13,005 nt of DNA from Planctomycetota bacterium. GTDB lineage: Bacteria > Planctomycetota > Planctomycetia > Pirellulales > Lacipirellulaceae. The stretch lies in the NCBI GenBank assembly GCA_024278035.1, contig JAJRUA010000059.1:1-13005 (forward strand), given 5' to 3'. The translations under genes and the position numbers were made by a program. The notes under the pieces are model-generated. The model searched no databases. It saw only the letters and a program-made list of their open reading frames with translations, and had not been told where the DNA came from. Position 1 is the stretch's first letter. Each line of letters starts with the position of its first letter. This document shows positions 1 through 9,011 of the stretch, in pieces.

Positions 1-30
1 CTTCAGGGCCCGTTTCTTTTTTTAAGAGCT

Positions 31-126
31 AGGCGAGCGGTCGGGCGTAAGCCCCCCGATAGTAGCAGTTCGACAGGACTCAGCAATTAGGAACGTATCG
101 GGGGGGCTTACGCCCACCGCTCGCCT
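31..126. repeat. Long palindromic intergenic repeat, copy 1
   Basis: Two 31-nt arms (31-61 and 96-126) are reverse complements except for two compensating one-base indels, and enclose a 34-nt loop. The left arm starts AGGCGAGCGG and ends GCCCCCCGATA. The right arm starts TATCGGGGGGGCTTACGCCC and ends GCTCGCCT. It begins 14 nt past the stop codon of the minus-strand gene, so a transcript would fold into a very stable hairpin. No T-run follows the hairpin on either strand, so a textbook intrinsic terminator is not shown, although transcript-end protection or termination is plausible. A related copy lies at 11665-11774, so this is a dispersed repeat family, REP- or MITE-like. No coding capacity is seen in 1-139. 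Confidence 0.9.
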
Positions 127-139
127 TCTTCTGAGCCGC

Positions 140-1285
140 CTACGGCAAGAACGCTGCCACGCCGACCACACCAGCCGCTTGGAACCAAGCGGCTCGCCAT
201 GTGAACGGAATCGGGTCGATCAGATAGGGAGCACAATCACCCGGTCGGTAATGGCCCAAGGTATAGACGCACTCGTTCGGTGTCTTCAGCCCCATCTTGT
301 AAGGGAGCACAGGTAGCGTGCCAAAGAAATGGGCCCCCGACACAAGGGGCTGCATATAAGGGCCCCAAGAGTGGCCGTAACGCTCAAGATGAATATCCTC
401 AAAGTAAAGTGGCTTGTGGCACAATGCCGACGCCTTCCACATGTAAGTCACTTCGGCCCAGCATCGTGGCGGGGCAAGAGAACCATCATCGACAGAGCAA
501 ACATAAGGAAAGTCTTCTCCCTCGACACCCGAGATACTGATCCCTAGATCGATTGAGTTGAGCCGCTGAGCTTTGAGTTTGGCAAGGCCCTCGGAACAAT
601 CGTTGGAAGCCTCGTCGCGTTCTTGCGACAAACGACTCTCTCGACCTTTCTGGAAACCCCGGTCTTTCTGGAAACGCTGTGACGACTCCGTTTCTTCCGC
701 TACATCAGCCTGACGTGAATCAGGGGCCTGCTCCTCAAAGTACGCATCCTCCTCAGGTTGTTCGATACTCTCTCCATTCCTTCCATCGAACGCTGGTTCA
801 TCGAAGGGATCGGCTGGCAAGTCGTCAAACAAACCTTCGGACTCCGTGGCAGGGTCCGCTACGTCGGCTGCTCTATCGCTGGACCTGTTCTCTAGGCCGA
901 AAGGGCGTTCGAGAGCTTCTTGAAGGGTGTCGCCGAATCCACCGCCGTTGTTTTCCTGGGCGACTCGATAGCCGCGATCCGGCACTTGATCGACGTTCAT
1001 ACGGGCCGCAACGCGAAGCGACGGGCCGGCGATGTCGTCTTCGTAACCTACGGTGCGCAGGTGGCGATCGTTGTGACGTGTCGTTTTTAAGGTGCGAGAG
1101 GAAAGGCGTGTCGTTCGAGCACGCCAGACAGGTTCGCTTCCCGCGGCGGGCAACGTTGCCGACAAGATAAGAACCACAGCCAACCATCCGGCAGGCAGCC
1201 AGAGCGGTTCTTTTATTGGCAGCGGTGCCGTTGCTTCTGCTACCTCTCGGTAGACAGCAGCGGCATTAGCCGTTCTCACCACCAT
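140..1285 (-). CDS. Exported or membrane-anchored protein of unknown function with six-Cys C-terminal domain
   Basis: The predicted protein has 381 residues from the ATG at 1285. I do not recognise a function. A hydrophobic stretch at residues 29-48 ending in LPAAG looks like a signal peptide or membrane anchor, although about 25 residues precede it, so the true start may lie further in. Residues 140-228 are acidic, Asp/Glu/Gln-rich and probably disordered. Residues 230-360 form a compact domain with six Cys (230, 263, 275, 289, 339, 351), and motifs [19 protein letters not shown] and YRPGDCAPY. Such a domain recurs, as far as I recall, in planctomycete hypothetical proteins. Paired Cys in an exported protein suggest disulfides (inference). 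The last 18 residues are hydrophobic. The start overlaps the end of guaB by 20 nt with no clear ribosome site, so translational coupling is likely. The reading frame runs open into guaB, but that extension is guaB in another frame. Confidence 0.72.
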   Translation of the reverse strand: MVVRTANAAAVYREVAEATAPLPIKEPLWLPAGWLAVVLILSATLPAAGSEPVWRARTTRLSSRTLKTTRHNDRHLRTVGYEDDIAGPSLRVAARMNVDQVPDRGYRVAQENNGGGFGDTLQEALERPFGLENRSSDRAADVADPATESEGLFDDLPADPFDEPAFDGRNGESIEQPEEDAYFEEQAPDSRQADVAEETESSQRFQKDRGFQKGRESRLSQERDEASNDCSEGLAKLKAQRLNSIDLGISISGVEGEDFPYVCSVDDGSLAPPRCWAEVTYMWKASALCHKPLYFEDIHLERYGHSWGPYMQPLVSGAHFFGTLPVLPYKMGLKTPNECVYTLGHYRPGDCAPYLIDPIPFTWRAAWFQAAGVVGVAAFLP

Positions 1286-2756
1286 GTTCGGTAGTGTAGT
1301 TGGGTGACTCTTGTGTGATCGCAATGTCATGTGGATGGCTCTCCCTAACCGTGGCCGGGCTGACCCGGATAAACTGCGAATCCGTTCGCAGCTCTTCGAT
1401 AGTCCGTGTTCCGCAATATCCCATTCCGGCTCGCAATCCGCCCACCAGTTGGTAAACGAACGGCCCGAGTTCCCCCTTGTAGGGAACGCGGCCCTCGACC
1501 CCTTCCGGGACGAGCTTGCCGGCTGAATTGTCACTTGTCGCTTGGCGGTAGCGTTCGCTGGAGCCTTTTACCATCGCTCCGATCGAACCCATCCCGCGGT
1601 AAGTTTTGTAGGATCGTCCTTGGTAGAGGATTCGCTCTCCGGGGCTTTCATCGAGGCCCGCCAGAAGGCCGCCCACCATCACTAGGTGGGCTCCTGCGGC
1701 GATTGCCTTGGTGATGTCTCCCGAGTAGCGGATGCCTCCGTCAGCGATAATCATTACGTCGGTCCCCGCAGCCGCCTTGGCCGCTTCGCTGACCGCTGTC
1801 ACCTGCGGCACGCCGATGCCGGAGATGACCCGTGTTGTACAAATTGAGCCGGGGCCGATACCCACCTTCACGGCGTCGGCACCTGCATTGATGAGGTCAC
1901 GGGTTCCGTCCGCCGTAGCGACGTTGCCAGCAACGACATCGATATCCCAGCGTTGTTTCAGTCCCTTTACGGTTTCAATCACATTAGCCGAATGGCCGTG
2001 GGCGCTATCGACTACAAGGAAATCTACTTCCTTCGCGATCAGTAGCTCGGCTCGTTCGTAGTCGTGGACTCCGATAGCAGCGCCAGCACGCAGGCGCCCT
2101 TGTTTATCTTTTGCCGCTTGCGGGAAGCGACGCATCATGTCGATGTCTTTGATCGTAATAAGCCCCGTCAGTTTATAGTCTTCGTCAACCAGCAAAAGCT
2201 TCTCGACCTTTTTCTCCATCAAAATCTTCTCAGCTTGCGCAAGCGTCACGGCCCCCGTAGCCGTAACCAGGCTTTCTTTGGTCATTACGTCGCCAATCGG
2301 CTGATCGCTTCGCTCTAAAAATCGAAGGTCACGTCGGGTGAGAATCCCTACCAACTGACCGCTAGCATCGGTAATCGGGACTCCGGAAACGTTGGACTGC
2401 GACATCGCTTCGCGCGCCTTGGCAACAATCGCCTCGGGGGGCAAGGTCACCGGGTCAGAGATAATGCCGTTCGCCGAGCGCTTGACCTTCTCAACTTCCT
2501 CGGCCTGTTGCTCGATCGAGAGGTTCTTGTGGATCACGCCGAGGCCTCCAACCTGAGCAAGGCCGATCGCCATGCGATGCTCCGTGACCGTATCCATGGG
2601 CGAGCTGAGCAGCGGCACGTTGAGCGTGATTCGCTTGGTAAGCCGCGTTTGGACACTTACCTCCGACGGCATCATCTCGCTGTAACGGGGCTGGAGCAGA
2701 ACGTCGTCGAACGTAAGTCCTTCAGCAGAAAGACGTTCCTCAAAAGAAAAAGACAT
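1266..2756 (-). CDS. guaB: IMP dehydrogenase
   Basis: The 496-residue enzyme oxidises IMP to XMP with NAD+, the committed cytoplasmic step of GTP synthesis. The length is normal for bacterial IMPDH. The N-terminal barrel part carries [10 protein letters not shown] (14-23) and [11 protein letters not shown] (49-59). A pair of CBS domains occupies about 95-210, the usual site of nucleotide regulation. The catalytic loop GPGSICTTR (301-309) gives nucleophile Cys306, with the K+ site around it. [10 protein letters not shown] (338-347) binds the IMP phosphate and ribose side. [16 protein letters not shown] (380-395) and the mobile-flap Arg-Tyr pair R402-Y403 are present. One oddity is VGGLLAG at 361-367, where most family members have VGS. 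The gene lies 193 nt downstream of glnE on the same strand, and its end overlaps the next gene. The ATG at 2756 fits the conserved N-terminus, but no Shine-Dalgarno is evident. Confidence 0.97.
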   Translation of the reverse strand: MSFSFEERLSAEGLTFDDVLLQPRYSEMMPSEVSVQTRLTKRITLNVPLLSSPMDTVTEHRMAIGLAQVGGLGVIHKNLSIEQQAEEVEKVKRSANGIISDPVTLPPEAIVAKAREAMSQSNVSGVPITDASGQLVGILTRRDLRFLERSDQPIGDVMTKESLVTATGAVTLAQAEKILMEKKVEKLLLVDEDYKLTGLITIKDIDMMRRFPQAAKDKQGRLRAGAAIGVHDYERAELLIAKEVDFLVVDSAHGHSANVIETVKGLKQRWDIDVVAGNVATADGTRDLINAGADAVKVGIGPGSICTTRVISGIGVPQVTAVSEAAKAAAGTDVMIIADGGIRYSGDITKAIAAGAHLVMVGGLLAGLDESPGERILYQGRSYKTYRGMGSIGAMVKGSSERYRQATSDNSAGKLVPEGVEGRVPYKGELGPFVYQLVGGLRAGMGYCGTRTIEELRTDSQFIRVSPATVRESHPHDIAITQESPNYTTEHGGENG

Positions 2757-2949
2757 GGCAAGCGATTAGAAAGCAGGGGGAATCGAACGTGAGAGCCGTA
2801 CCCTCATTTTCACCGGAAAACGGCGGCCACGGCGAGTGGACGAACCCTCAATTGTCGGTCCCCCTCCCTCATCTGGCAAGCCATCGACCAAGGACGACAA
2901 GCAACAAACGAGAACCTCCCCTGCGATTTTTGCAGCTCAAATCTCTCGA
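2757..2949 (-). other. glnE-guaB intergenic region
   Basis: These 193 nt separate the glnE stop from the guaB start. I see no strong terminator hairpin, convincing promoter or RNA gene. The gap is long enough for a separate guaB promoter, but glnE-guaB cotranscription cannot be excluded. A short tRNA-like string is discussed among the rejected items. Confidence 0.5.
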
Positions 2950-5900
2950 TTATCCTTTCTCCGCAATATCAAAAAGCCGATCAAAACGCAGGCGCGTCTC
3001 GGCTTGAGTGTCCGACACTTCTTGCTCTAGATCGGTGGGATCGGGGTAGCCCATCAGGAAGGCGAGTTTTTTTTGGTCCACCTCTTCAGTAGGAAATTCA
3101 TGCCGACCGGCAGAGTTCATCAGACGGATACGCGCCTCAACGTTACGCAAGAGCCGGTAGGCGGCACTGAAAAACGTGGTGTCGTCGGTGGAGAGGAGAC
3201 GAGCCGTTTCCAGTGCGTCCAGAGCGTCGAGGGTTCCGGTGGCGCGGATGACTGGTTGGCCGGCACCGTGCTGGAGCTGCAACATTTGAACGAGGAACTC
3301 GATATCGACGGTGCCGCCACGACCCCGCTTAAGGTTCCTTGGGCTGGCGGTCTCTTCCATGCGATAACGCATGTCACGAATCTCGGCCGCTTGTTTTGCC
3401 TTCCATTCGGGATGGTAGGTCACTTCGGAAACAACCGCCCTTGCCCGCTGAGCGGCCTCGGCAGTACCAAAGATAACGCGCGCCTTGCACAGTGCTTGCC
3501 GTTCCCAAAGTTGGCCGCCGCCTGCCTGGAAATAGTCCGTTAGCGCGTCGATAGGCATGGCAAGAATGCCGTTACGTCCTGTTGGACGGAGCTTGGCATC
3601 CACTTCGTACAGTCGGCCATACGGCCCCAAGCGATTGGCGACGGTGATGATTAGTTGCCCCAACTCACCGAAGAAATGGCCGTTGCTGGTCGCAGCATCA
3701 CGCCGGGTACGCCGTTGTGGCACTGTCTGACCGTCGGCTTCGTAGAGGAAGATTAAATCAAGGTCGCTATGGTAGTTCGGCTCGCGCCCGCCCAACTTGC
3801 CGAGGGCGAGCACCACCAAGCTGCACTCCTCACCAACGCGCCCAGCGAGCGACTTGCGCATGGCATTCGTAGCGTTTTCCGGCAGCTCGCCAATCGTTGG
3901 TACGCCATGCTTTTTTGCGAGCGTGTCGTACTCTTGCAAAATGATGGGGCGAAGACAACTCTCGGCCGTATTGGCTAGGGACGCATGGGTCTCTCGTATA
4001 TCGTCCTTGCCGAGAATGTCACGAACGCCAACGCGCAGATGATGGGCGTGCTTAAAACTATGCAGGATCGGGTCGAGGTCTTCCGCTCCGCGCGTCAGTT
4101 CAGCGAGCGATTCTTCGAGACGCTCCAACGTCGGCAATCGATCGACGATAAGACTATCCATTAGCTCGTCGATCATGCCCGGGTTGCTAGTGAGAATCTC
4201 CGCAAGGTAGGGGCAGGACGCACAGAGTTTGACATAAAGGTGAAGCAGCGGCGGGTCTTGGCTGAAGAGTTCCCACAGAGCCGCCTTGCCGCCGAGCGAA
4301 TCGCTCGATCGGCTGAGATTCACCAGGGTCGCGTCCGGTTGTGGCGTGACGGCAATGGCCGATAAGAGTCGCGGGGCAATCGAGGCTAAGAAATGGCGGC
4401 ATCGGCGTGTCGAGAGAAAGCGAATCTTCTCGGTCGCCAAAGACATGAGGTTTTTGTACGCCGCCGGCACATTTTCGAACGGATAACGCCCCAGCACCTC
4501 GGCGATTTGCTCGTCCGACGGATTGGGATCATTGACGAGATCCACCTCCGGCTCCGAAGCAGCATCTTCGCCAAAAGCATCGTGCAGCAGGTGATCGAGA
4601 ATACGGCGGTTCATCTCCGTCCGGTCGCGGTAATCCGATTGAAACGATTTGAGTGCAGAACAATTGGGTGTGGCAGAGTAGCCGAGACGAATCGCCAGCT
4701 TGCGTAATTCAGCATCGCTCTCAGGAAGCGTGTGCGTTTGCAGATCGAAAAGAATCTGTAACCGATGTTCCACCTTGCGCAAAAAATCGTAATTTTCCTC
4801 CAGGAGCGTACGCTCCTGCGGTGTGAGGCAACCCGTTTGTTCGAGTCGCTTGATTGCCTCAAAAGTGGAGCCGGTACGTACTTCTGGGTTCGATCCGCCG
4901 TTCACCAATTGTAGGAACTGGATCACGAACTCAATGTCACGGATGCCGCCATGGCCCGTTTTGACATTGCTATGCTCGTCGCCACCCGTGGAAGCCCCTC
5001 GTTCGATTCGCCGTTTAAGCGAACCGATGCCCACAATGTCGGCAAGGCTAAGGTAACGACGATAAATCCACGGTTGGAGTTTTTTGAGTAGTTCGTTACC
5101 CAAACTCATTTCACCCGCCATCGGGCGAGCCTTGATATACGCCTGTCGTTCCCAGGTGCGCCCTTTCGTGTCGTAATAGATAAGCATCGAGTCGAGCGTA
5201 TCGCAGATTGGCCCCTGCGACCCCTCGGGGCGAAGTCGGAGATCGACCCGATAGCATTGCCCCTGTTCGGTCGCTTCGCCGACGAGTTTTATTAAGTCGC
5301 GTGACAGGCGGTCGAAGTACTCTCGGTTACTGATTCCCCGAGTCGCGTCGGTTTGGCCCTCTTCGTCGTATAGAAAAATCAGGTCGATGTCACTTGAATA
5401 ATTCAGCTCCACGCCCCCTAGCTTACCAAGGGCCAGCACACAGAATCGGGCCCGTTCGCCATTCTGTCGGCGTGGGACGCCGTACTTCGTATCGAGCTGC
5501 TTTAAGAGAAACGCCAAAGCTGCTTCGACAATCGCGTCGGCCAAAAAGGAAATCTGCCGGGCGACGGTCGCCACGGGTTGGTCGCGTATGATATCGCCGT
5601 AGGCAATGCGGATTGTTTCCCGTTGTTTGGCAAGTCGCAACGCAGCAGAAACCGGGGCCAAATCGTCGAGCGAAACGGCTTCGCTGACCAATTCTTCGAC
5701 GAGCATCTCCCGCGCAACGGGCTGGCCCTCGGTCATGCGGATCAAGTCGTAACATTCTTGGTCACGGACCAGCAGGTCGGCCAAGTACTGACTGGTGCAA
5801 AGTAATTGCAGCAGGTGGGGTAGTGCTTCGTGGTCGCGCTCGAACAGGGCGGAGGTCGAGAGCGGATTACGCGCTCCCACAAGAAAGTCGCTCAGGTTCC

Positions 5901-6066
5901 GCAATGCCATGTCAGGATCAGCCAACCGCGGCGCTTCGACAGCGAACTGCGACTGAAGCACCTGAACCAAATCGCCCGGAATCCGGGCATCAGCAATCCG
6001 CAGCCAAGCCGCTCTTCCTGCGGCAGGGTCTTCCAAGCATTGGTCAGTGAGAAGATCGGGGCTCAT
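2950..6066 (-). CDS. glnE: Bifunctional glutamine synthetase adenylyltransferase/adenylyl-removing enzyme
   Basis: The enzyme adenylylates glutamine synthetase (turning it down) and removes the AMP by phosphorolysis, normally under control of PII and glutamine. The 1038 residues compare with about 950 in E. coli. There are two related halves, each with a nucleotidyltransferase core followed by a helical domain. The N-terminal (deadenylylase) core has ALGKLGGVELNYSSDIDLIF at 212-231 with metal-binding Asp226 and Asp228. The following helical domain has GGIRDIEFVIQFLQL at 373-387. The C-terminal (adenylylating) core has ALGKLGGREPNYHSDLDLIF at 754-773 with Asp768 and Asp770, then RGGTVDIEFLVQMLQL at 916-931. 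Both active sites look intact. The open frame extends to 6228, but the start at 6066 is preferred because AGGA lies 9 nt upstream and the extra residues are Arg-rich and unlike GlnE. No glnA or glnB is in the window. Confidence 0.96.
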   Translation of the reverse strand: MSPDLLTDQCLEDPAAGRAAWLRIADARIPGDLVQVLQSQFAVEAPRLADPDMALRNLSDFLVGARNPLSTSALFERDHEALPHLLQLLCTSQYLADLLVRDQECYDLIRMTEGQPVAREMLVEELVSEAVSLDDLAPVSAALRLAKQRETIRIAYGDIIRDQPVATVARQISFLADAIVEAALAFLLKQLDTKYGVPRRQNGERARFCVLALGKLGGVELNYSSDIDLIFLYDEEGQTDATRGISNREYFDRLSRDLIKLVGEATEQGQCYRVDLRLRPEGSQGPICDTLDSMLIYYDTKGRTWERQAYIKARPMAGEMSLGNELLKKLQPWIYRRYLSLADIVGIGSLKRRIERGASTGGDEHSNVKTGHGGIRDIEFVIQFLQLVNGGSNPEVRTGSTFEAIKRLEQTGCLTPQERTLLEENYDFLRKVEHRLQILFDLQTHTLPESDAELRKLAIRLGYSATPNCSALKSFQSDYRDRTEMNRRILDHLLHDAFGEDAASEPEVDLVNDPNPSDEQIAEVLGRYPFENVPAAYKNLMSLATEKIRFLSTRRCRHFLASIAPRLLSAIAVTPQPDATLVNLSRSSDSLGGKAALWELFSQDPPLLHLYVKLCASCPYLAEILTSNPGMIDELMDSLIVDRLPTLERLEESLAELTRGAEDLDPILHSFKHAHHLRVGVRDILGKDDIRETHASLANTAESCLRPIILQEYDTLAKKHGVPTIGELPENATNAMRKSLAGRVGEECSLVVLALGKLGGREPNYHSDLDLIFLYEADGQTVPQRRTRRDAATSNGHFFGELGQLIITVANRLGPYGRLYEVDAKLRPTGRNGILAMPIDALTDYFQAGGGQLWERQALCKARVIFGTAEAAQRARAVVSEVTYHPEWKAKQAAEIRDMRYRMEETASPRNLKRGRGGTVDIEFLVQMLQLQHGAGQPVIRATGTLDALDALETARLLSTDDTTFFSAAYRLLRNVEARIRLMNSAGRHEFPTEEVDQKKLAFLMGYPDPTDLEQEVSDTQAETRLRFDRLFDIAEKG

Positions 6067-6075
6067 AGCTTTCCA

Positions 6076-6079
6076 TCCT
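6076..6079 (-). promoter_or_regulatory. Ribosome binding site deciding the glnE start
   Basis: On the minus strand AGGA is followed by 9 nt and then the ATG at 6066. This favours 6066 over the longer open frame that reaches 6228. Confidence 0.55.
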
Positions 6080-6193
6080 AACCTAATTTTCGGCGAAAGT
6101 GTTTTCCTGAGAGGCAAAGAGGACTCTATCGAATGGATATAAAATAACCACCCGAAAAATAGCCTCCGGCGCAAGCCGCGGGTTAAGCAGCCC

Positions 6194-6224
6194 TTGTGTC
6201 TTTTACGGTGGAAGTCGCTACAAT
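6194..6224 (+). promoter_or_regulatory. Possible sigma-70-type promoter for the lipoprotein gene
   Basis: TTGTGT at 6194-6199 and TACAAT at 6219-6224 are 19 nt apart, slightly longer than ideal. The second box is a good -10 match. Transcription would start near 6231, leaving a leader of about 50 nt before the ATG at 6280 and excluding the upstream GTG at 6196 and ATG at 6223 as starts. The glnE promoter should lie on the other strand of the same gap (6067-6193), but I could not pick a convincing one. Confidence 0.35.
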
Positions 6225-6279
6225 GCATGAGCCTCCAGAGGTTTTTGCGACATCTCTACAACCCGAGTTTTTTGCCGCC

Positions 6280-8862
6280 ATGCCTCGTCTCTCTTCCCTC
6301 CTTGTTCTCTTGCTGCTGGCGAGCTTGGCGCTGTCCTTGGGCGGTTGTAGCTGTCGGCAGGAGACGCCTGCCGAACAGGCAGCCAGGGAAGCGCGCGAAG
6401 CGGAGGAAGATAAACGTCGCTTGGAGGAAGAACGAGCCAAGCGTGAGGTGCTGCTCGCTGCTCCCACCCTCCTGCCAGGGTCGCTCAAGGCACCATCTCT
6501 TATGGCTAAACCGGGGCATTGGAACACGGTCGCCCAGCCGATCAAGGCCAACTCGAATGATTTTGATGGCACGCTTTCACAAGGGATGGTCGATCGAAAA
6601 GGAACGCCGCTTCTAGTAAACCGCACGCCGTTTCGTGTGACAAGTCGGCGGCCCGTGGCGCTTGCCAAGAAAACGACGAAGGAAGTCAACTCACTTTTCT
6701 ACTGTCCAGCCCAAGGGGAAGCGAAGCAATTGCGGACCACGGCTCGTGATCGGCGATCGGGGGCGCTGAAACACGATGCCTCAATCCCCGTGCGCCCGTT
6801 GCTTGACCACCAGTACCATTTTGTTGTGCTCGCCAAAGAGCCCGCACGGTACGCGTTTCTTGATTCGCTTTACGCTGTTACTTCGACCTTGCCCGGGAGC
6901 CTGGATGCTTCGTCCCTAGCCAAAGGGGGGGCAGGCCTCAATGCGGCAAAGAATTATCGTGTGGTGGCAGTGCCTGTTGCCGACCCGAGTCACGAGGTGC
7001 TGCTGCCGGATAATCCGCTCGCTTGGACTTCGATCGCCTACGTCTTGTGGGACGAAGTCGATCCCGCGCAGCTAAGACCCGAACAGCGCGAGGCGCTCGT
7101 CGATTGGATCAATTGGGGAGGACAACTTATCGTCAACGGCCCCGATTCGCTCGACTTGCTAAGGGGCAGTTTTCTTGAGCCCTTTTTGCCCGCCACGGGA
7201 GAGGGGGCCCGAGAAATCACCGCCACGGACCGAGCCCGCATTCAGGCTGCCTGGAGTGTCAGCCAGCGACCCGATGCCGCACCGCTCAAGAGCAAGCGAC
7301 CTTGGTCGGGGGTGACGCTCAAACCGGTGACCGGTGCTCGTTCGTTGCCCGGTCTGAAAAACCTGCTCGTTGAGCGGCGAGTTGGCCGAGGCCGCACGGT
7401 GGTCTCGGGTTTTCAGCTCGCCCAGATGGATCTGATTAACTGGTCCGCCGGTGTTGAGAATTTTTTCAACGCCGCCGTTTTGCGACGGCCCCCACGGCGT
7501 TTTGCTCCGGGCACTTACAGCGGCGATAAGCCGGTAACGCTGTGGCTCGATAAGCCGGCGATTCGTCCCGACCCGTTACGAAATACCCAAGTTCGATTTT
7601 TTGTTCGCGATGCCTACGCGGACCAGAGCGACCTCGCGCTGCGAGTGAGTGCCGAGCCGATGGATCCGATGGCCGGATTGGGACCGCCACCGCAGGGTCA
7701 AATACCACGGGGCCAGCAACCACCGGGCCCTCGACGCACGGTTGCCGATAGTTCGTTCCAACAACTCCTTCTGCCGAAGCAGAGGGGAGGGGCCGGTGCC
7801 TGGGCGGACCACAACCTGGCTGCCAACGCAGCACGCGAATCACTGCGCCGCTCGGCAGGCGTGACGGTTCCCGATGCGTCGTTTGTTGCGGGTTGGCTCG
7901 TTGCTTATTTACTGTTACTTGTCCCTCTGAACTGGGGGTTTTTTCACGCTTTAGGGCGAGTAGAGCTGGCGTGGGTCGCGGCGCCCGTTCTAGCTATCCT
8001 TGGTGCCTTGGCCGTTGTAAAGCAAGCGCAATTGGATATCGGCTTCGTTCGTGCCCAAACCGAAATTGCTGTTCTCGAAATCCAGCCTGATACACCCCGA
8101 GCGGTGCTCACCCGATTCACAGCGATTTACACGTCGCTCTCGACCACCTACGACTTGGAGTTTGACAGCGCCACGGCCATTGCTTCGCCCTTTTCTCGCC
8201 TGGGTTTGAAGGATCCTTATCGAAAAGACCGCGTCTCTGAGGTGATCTATGAACGGCAAGAAAAAGCTCGCTTGCTGGGGCTAAAGGTTTCGTCGGCATC
8301 AACTGAGTTTGTGCGAAGCGAAGCGATGCTGGATATTTCACAAGCCGTGCCCGAAGGATCCATCCGCGTCGGAAAGATCGCTATGGGCATCTCACGGACG
8401 GGTGTCCCCCGTATTGAAAATCTCACCGAATGGCGGATGACGAGCGTTGCGGTCGTGCAGCGCGTTGACGGAATAGCGGGCCCGGCACAACTGGAAGGGT
8501 GTTGGATTGGAGAACTCCCCGCAGGCAAAAGTACGACCGTGGCATTCGTGCCCGTTTCAGCAGCGCCCAAGGCAGCACTCTTCGCTACCCAACGATCCGA
8601 AGAGACGGCCATTGGCGGGGAGACAAAAGATCGGCTTGATTTGGAAGCCTTGTTCGCTTTGGCACTCGATCCCGAACGATTCGAGCCGGGCGAACGGCGC
8701 GTCGTGGGACGCATCGACCTTGCCCTCCCCGGCATGACCATCCACCCCGCCGCCTCCCAACGCAACGGCGCCACGCTCGTCGTCGGCCACCTTGCCTACG
8801 GCCCTCTGCCCCCTCCCCAATCGGACGAAAACGCCCCTACCGATGTTGTAAGCAAAAACTAA
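6280..8862 (+). CDS. Large predicted lipoprotein with amidotransferase-like region and two central membrane helices
   Basis: This is an 860-residue protein of unknown function. The start at 6280 gives a lipoprotein signal peptide: Arg3, a Leu-rich core, and LGGC with lipidated Cys23. A charged helix (about 30-54) is probably coiled coil. Residues about 170-410 resemble the amidotransferase-like (non-catalytic ThuA/GldG-type) fold, seen in LRPEQREALVDWINWGGQLI (266-285) and GRGRTVVSGFQLAQMDLINW. A Gly/Pro/Gln-rich linker lies near 461-488. Membrane helices are at 535-555 and 563-580, joined by a short turn, with VPLNWGFFHALGRVELAW between and within them, a pattern I recall from membrane proteins encoded beside ABC or MoxR genes. 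The last 280 residues are probably periplasmic. The next gene is an ABC ATPase on the same strand, so a shared envelope role is likely (inference). No catalytic residues are recognised. A lipid anchor combined with internal membrane helices would place it in the inner membrane. Confidence 0.78.
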   Translation: MPRLSSLLVLLLLASLALSLGGCSCRQETPAEQAAREAREAEEDKRRLEEERAKREVLLAAPTLLPGSLKAPSLMAKPGHWNTVAQPIKANSNDFDGTLSQGMVDRKGTPLLVNRTPFRVTSRRPVALAKKTTKEVNSLFYCPAQGEAKQLRTTARDRRSGALKHDASIPVRPLLDHQYHFVVLAKEPARYAFLDSLYAVTSTLPGSLDASSLAKGGAGLNAAKNYRVVAVPVADPSHEVLLPDNPLAWTSIAYVLWDEVDPAQLRPEQREALVDWINWGGQLIVNGPDSLDLLRGSFLEPFLPATGEGAREITATDRARIQAAWSVSQRPDAAPLKSKRPWSGVTLKPVTGARSLPGLKNLLVERRVGRGRTVVSGFQLAQMDLINWSAGVENFFNAAVLRRPPRRFAPGTYSGDKPVTLWLDKPAIRPDPLRNTQVRFFVRDAYADQSDLALRVSAEPMDPMAGLGPPPQGQIPRGQQPPGPRRTVADSSFQQLLLPKQRGGAGAWADHNLAANAARESLRRSAGVTVPDASFVAGWLVAYLLLLVPLNWGFFHALGRVELAWVAAPVLAILGALAVVKQAQLDIGFVRAQTEIAVLEIQPDTPRAVLTRFTAIYTSLSTTYDLEFDSATAIASPFSRLGLKDPYRKDRVSEVIYERQEKARLLGLKVSSASTEFVRSEAMLDISQAVPEGSIRVGKIAMGISRTGVPRIENLTEWRMTSVAVVQRVDGIAGPAQLEGCWIGELPAGKSTTVAFVPVSAAPKAALFATQRSEETAIGGETKDRLDLEALFALALDPERFEPGERRVVGRIDLALPGMTIHPAASQRNGATLVVGHLAYGPLPPPQSDENAPTDVVSKN

Positions 8863-9011
8863 CCACAGAGGACGCAGAAAACACAGAGAAGAAAATTTAG
8901 AATTAAACGCGGATTGGGCAGATAAAAAATTTGGTGACCAGAGATGCAGTAAAAAAGGCCCACCTTGAAACAAGCCTTATCCGCGTCTAATTCTTTCTCC
9001 GTGCTCCGTGG
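8863..9011. repeat. CCACAGAG-type intergenic inverted repeat
   Basis: The left arm begins directly after the lipoprotein stop codon (CCACAGAGGACGCAGAAAAC) and continues through AGAATTAAACGCGGAT to about 8930. The right arm is 8977-9011 (TTATCCGCGTCTAATTC, then TCCGTGCTCCGTGG). The arms are an imperfect reverse-complement pair: CCACAGAG with CTCCGTGG, AGAATTAAACGCGGAT with ATCCGCGTCTAATTCT. The loop is about 45 nt. Sequences of the kind CCACAGAG...CTCTGTGG are, to my knowledge, scattered between genes in many bacterial phyla. It fills the gap between the two genes, and the upstream GTG at 9008 lies inside its right arm. Confidence 0.8.

Noticed and set aside
646..681. 18-nt tandem repeat (CTTTCTGGAAAC twice) in the unknown exported protein
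   Set aside because: It only duplicates an FQK-Asp/Gly-Arg unit in a disordered region, and only two partial copies are present.
2775..2805. tRNA-like string on the minus strand (GTTCGATTCCCCC) between glnE and guaB
   Set aside because: The five bases before the T-loop-like sequence (TCACG) do not pair with the CCCCC after it, and no anticodon or acceptor stem can be built around it.
3073..5805. Several open frames on the plus strand within glnE
   Set aside because: They are opposite-frame shadows of a clearly conserved gene and carry no recognisable motif.
6067..6228. N-terminal extension of GlnE to 6228
   Set aside because: The added residues are Arg-rich and unlike the family, and a ribosome site fits the ATG at 6066.
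6196..6279. Upstream GTG or ATG start for the lipoprotein
   Set aside because: These starts would bury the signal peptide and overlap the probable promoter. The ATG at 6280 begins directly with a lipoprotein signal.
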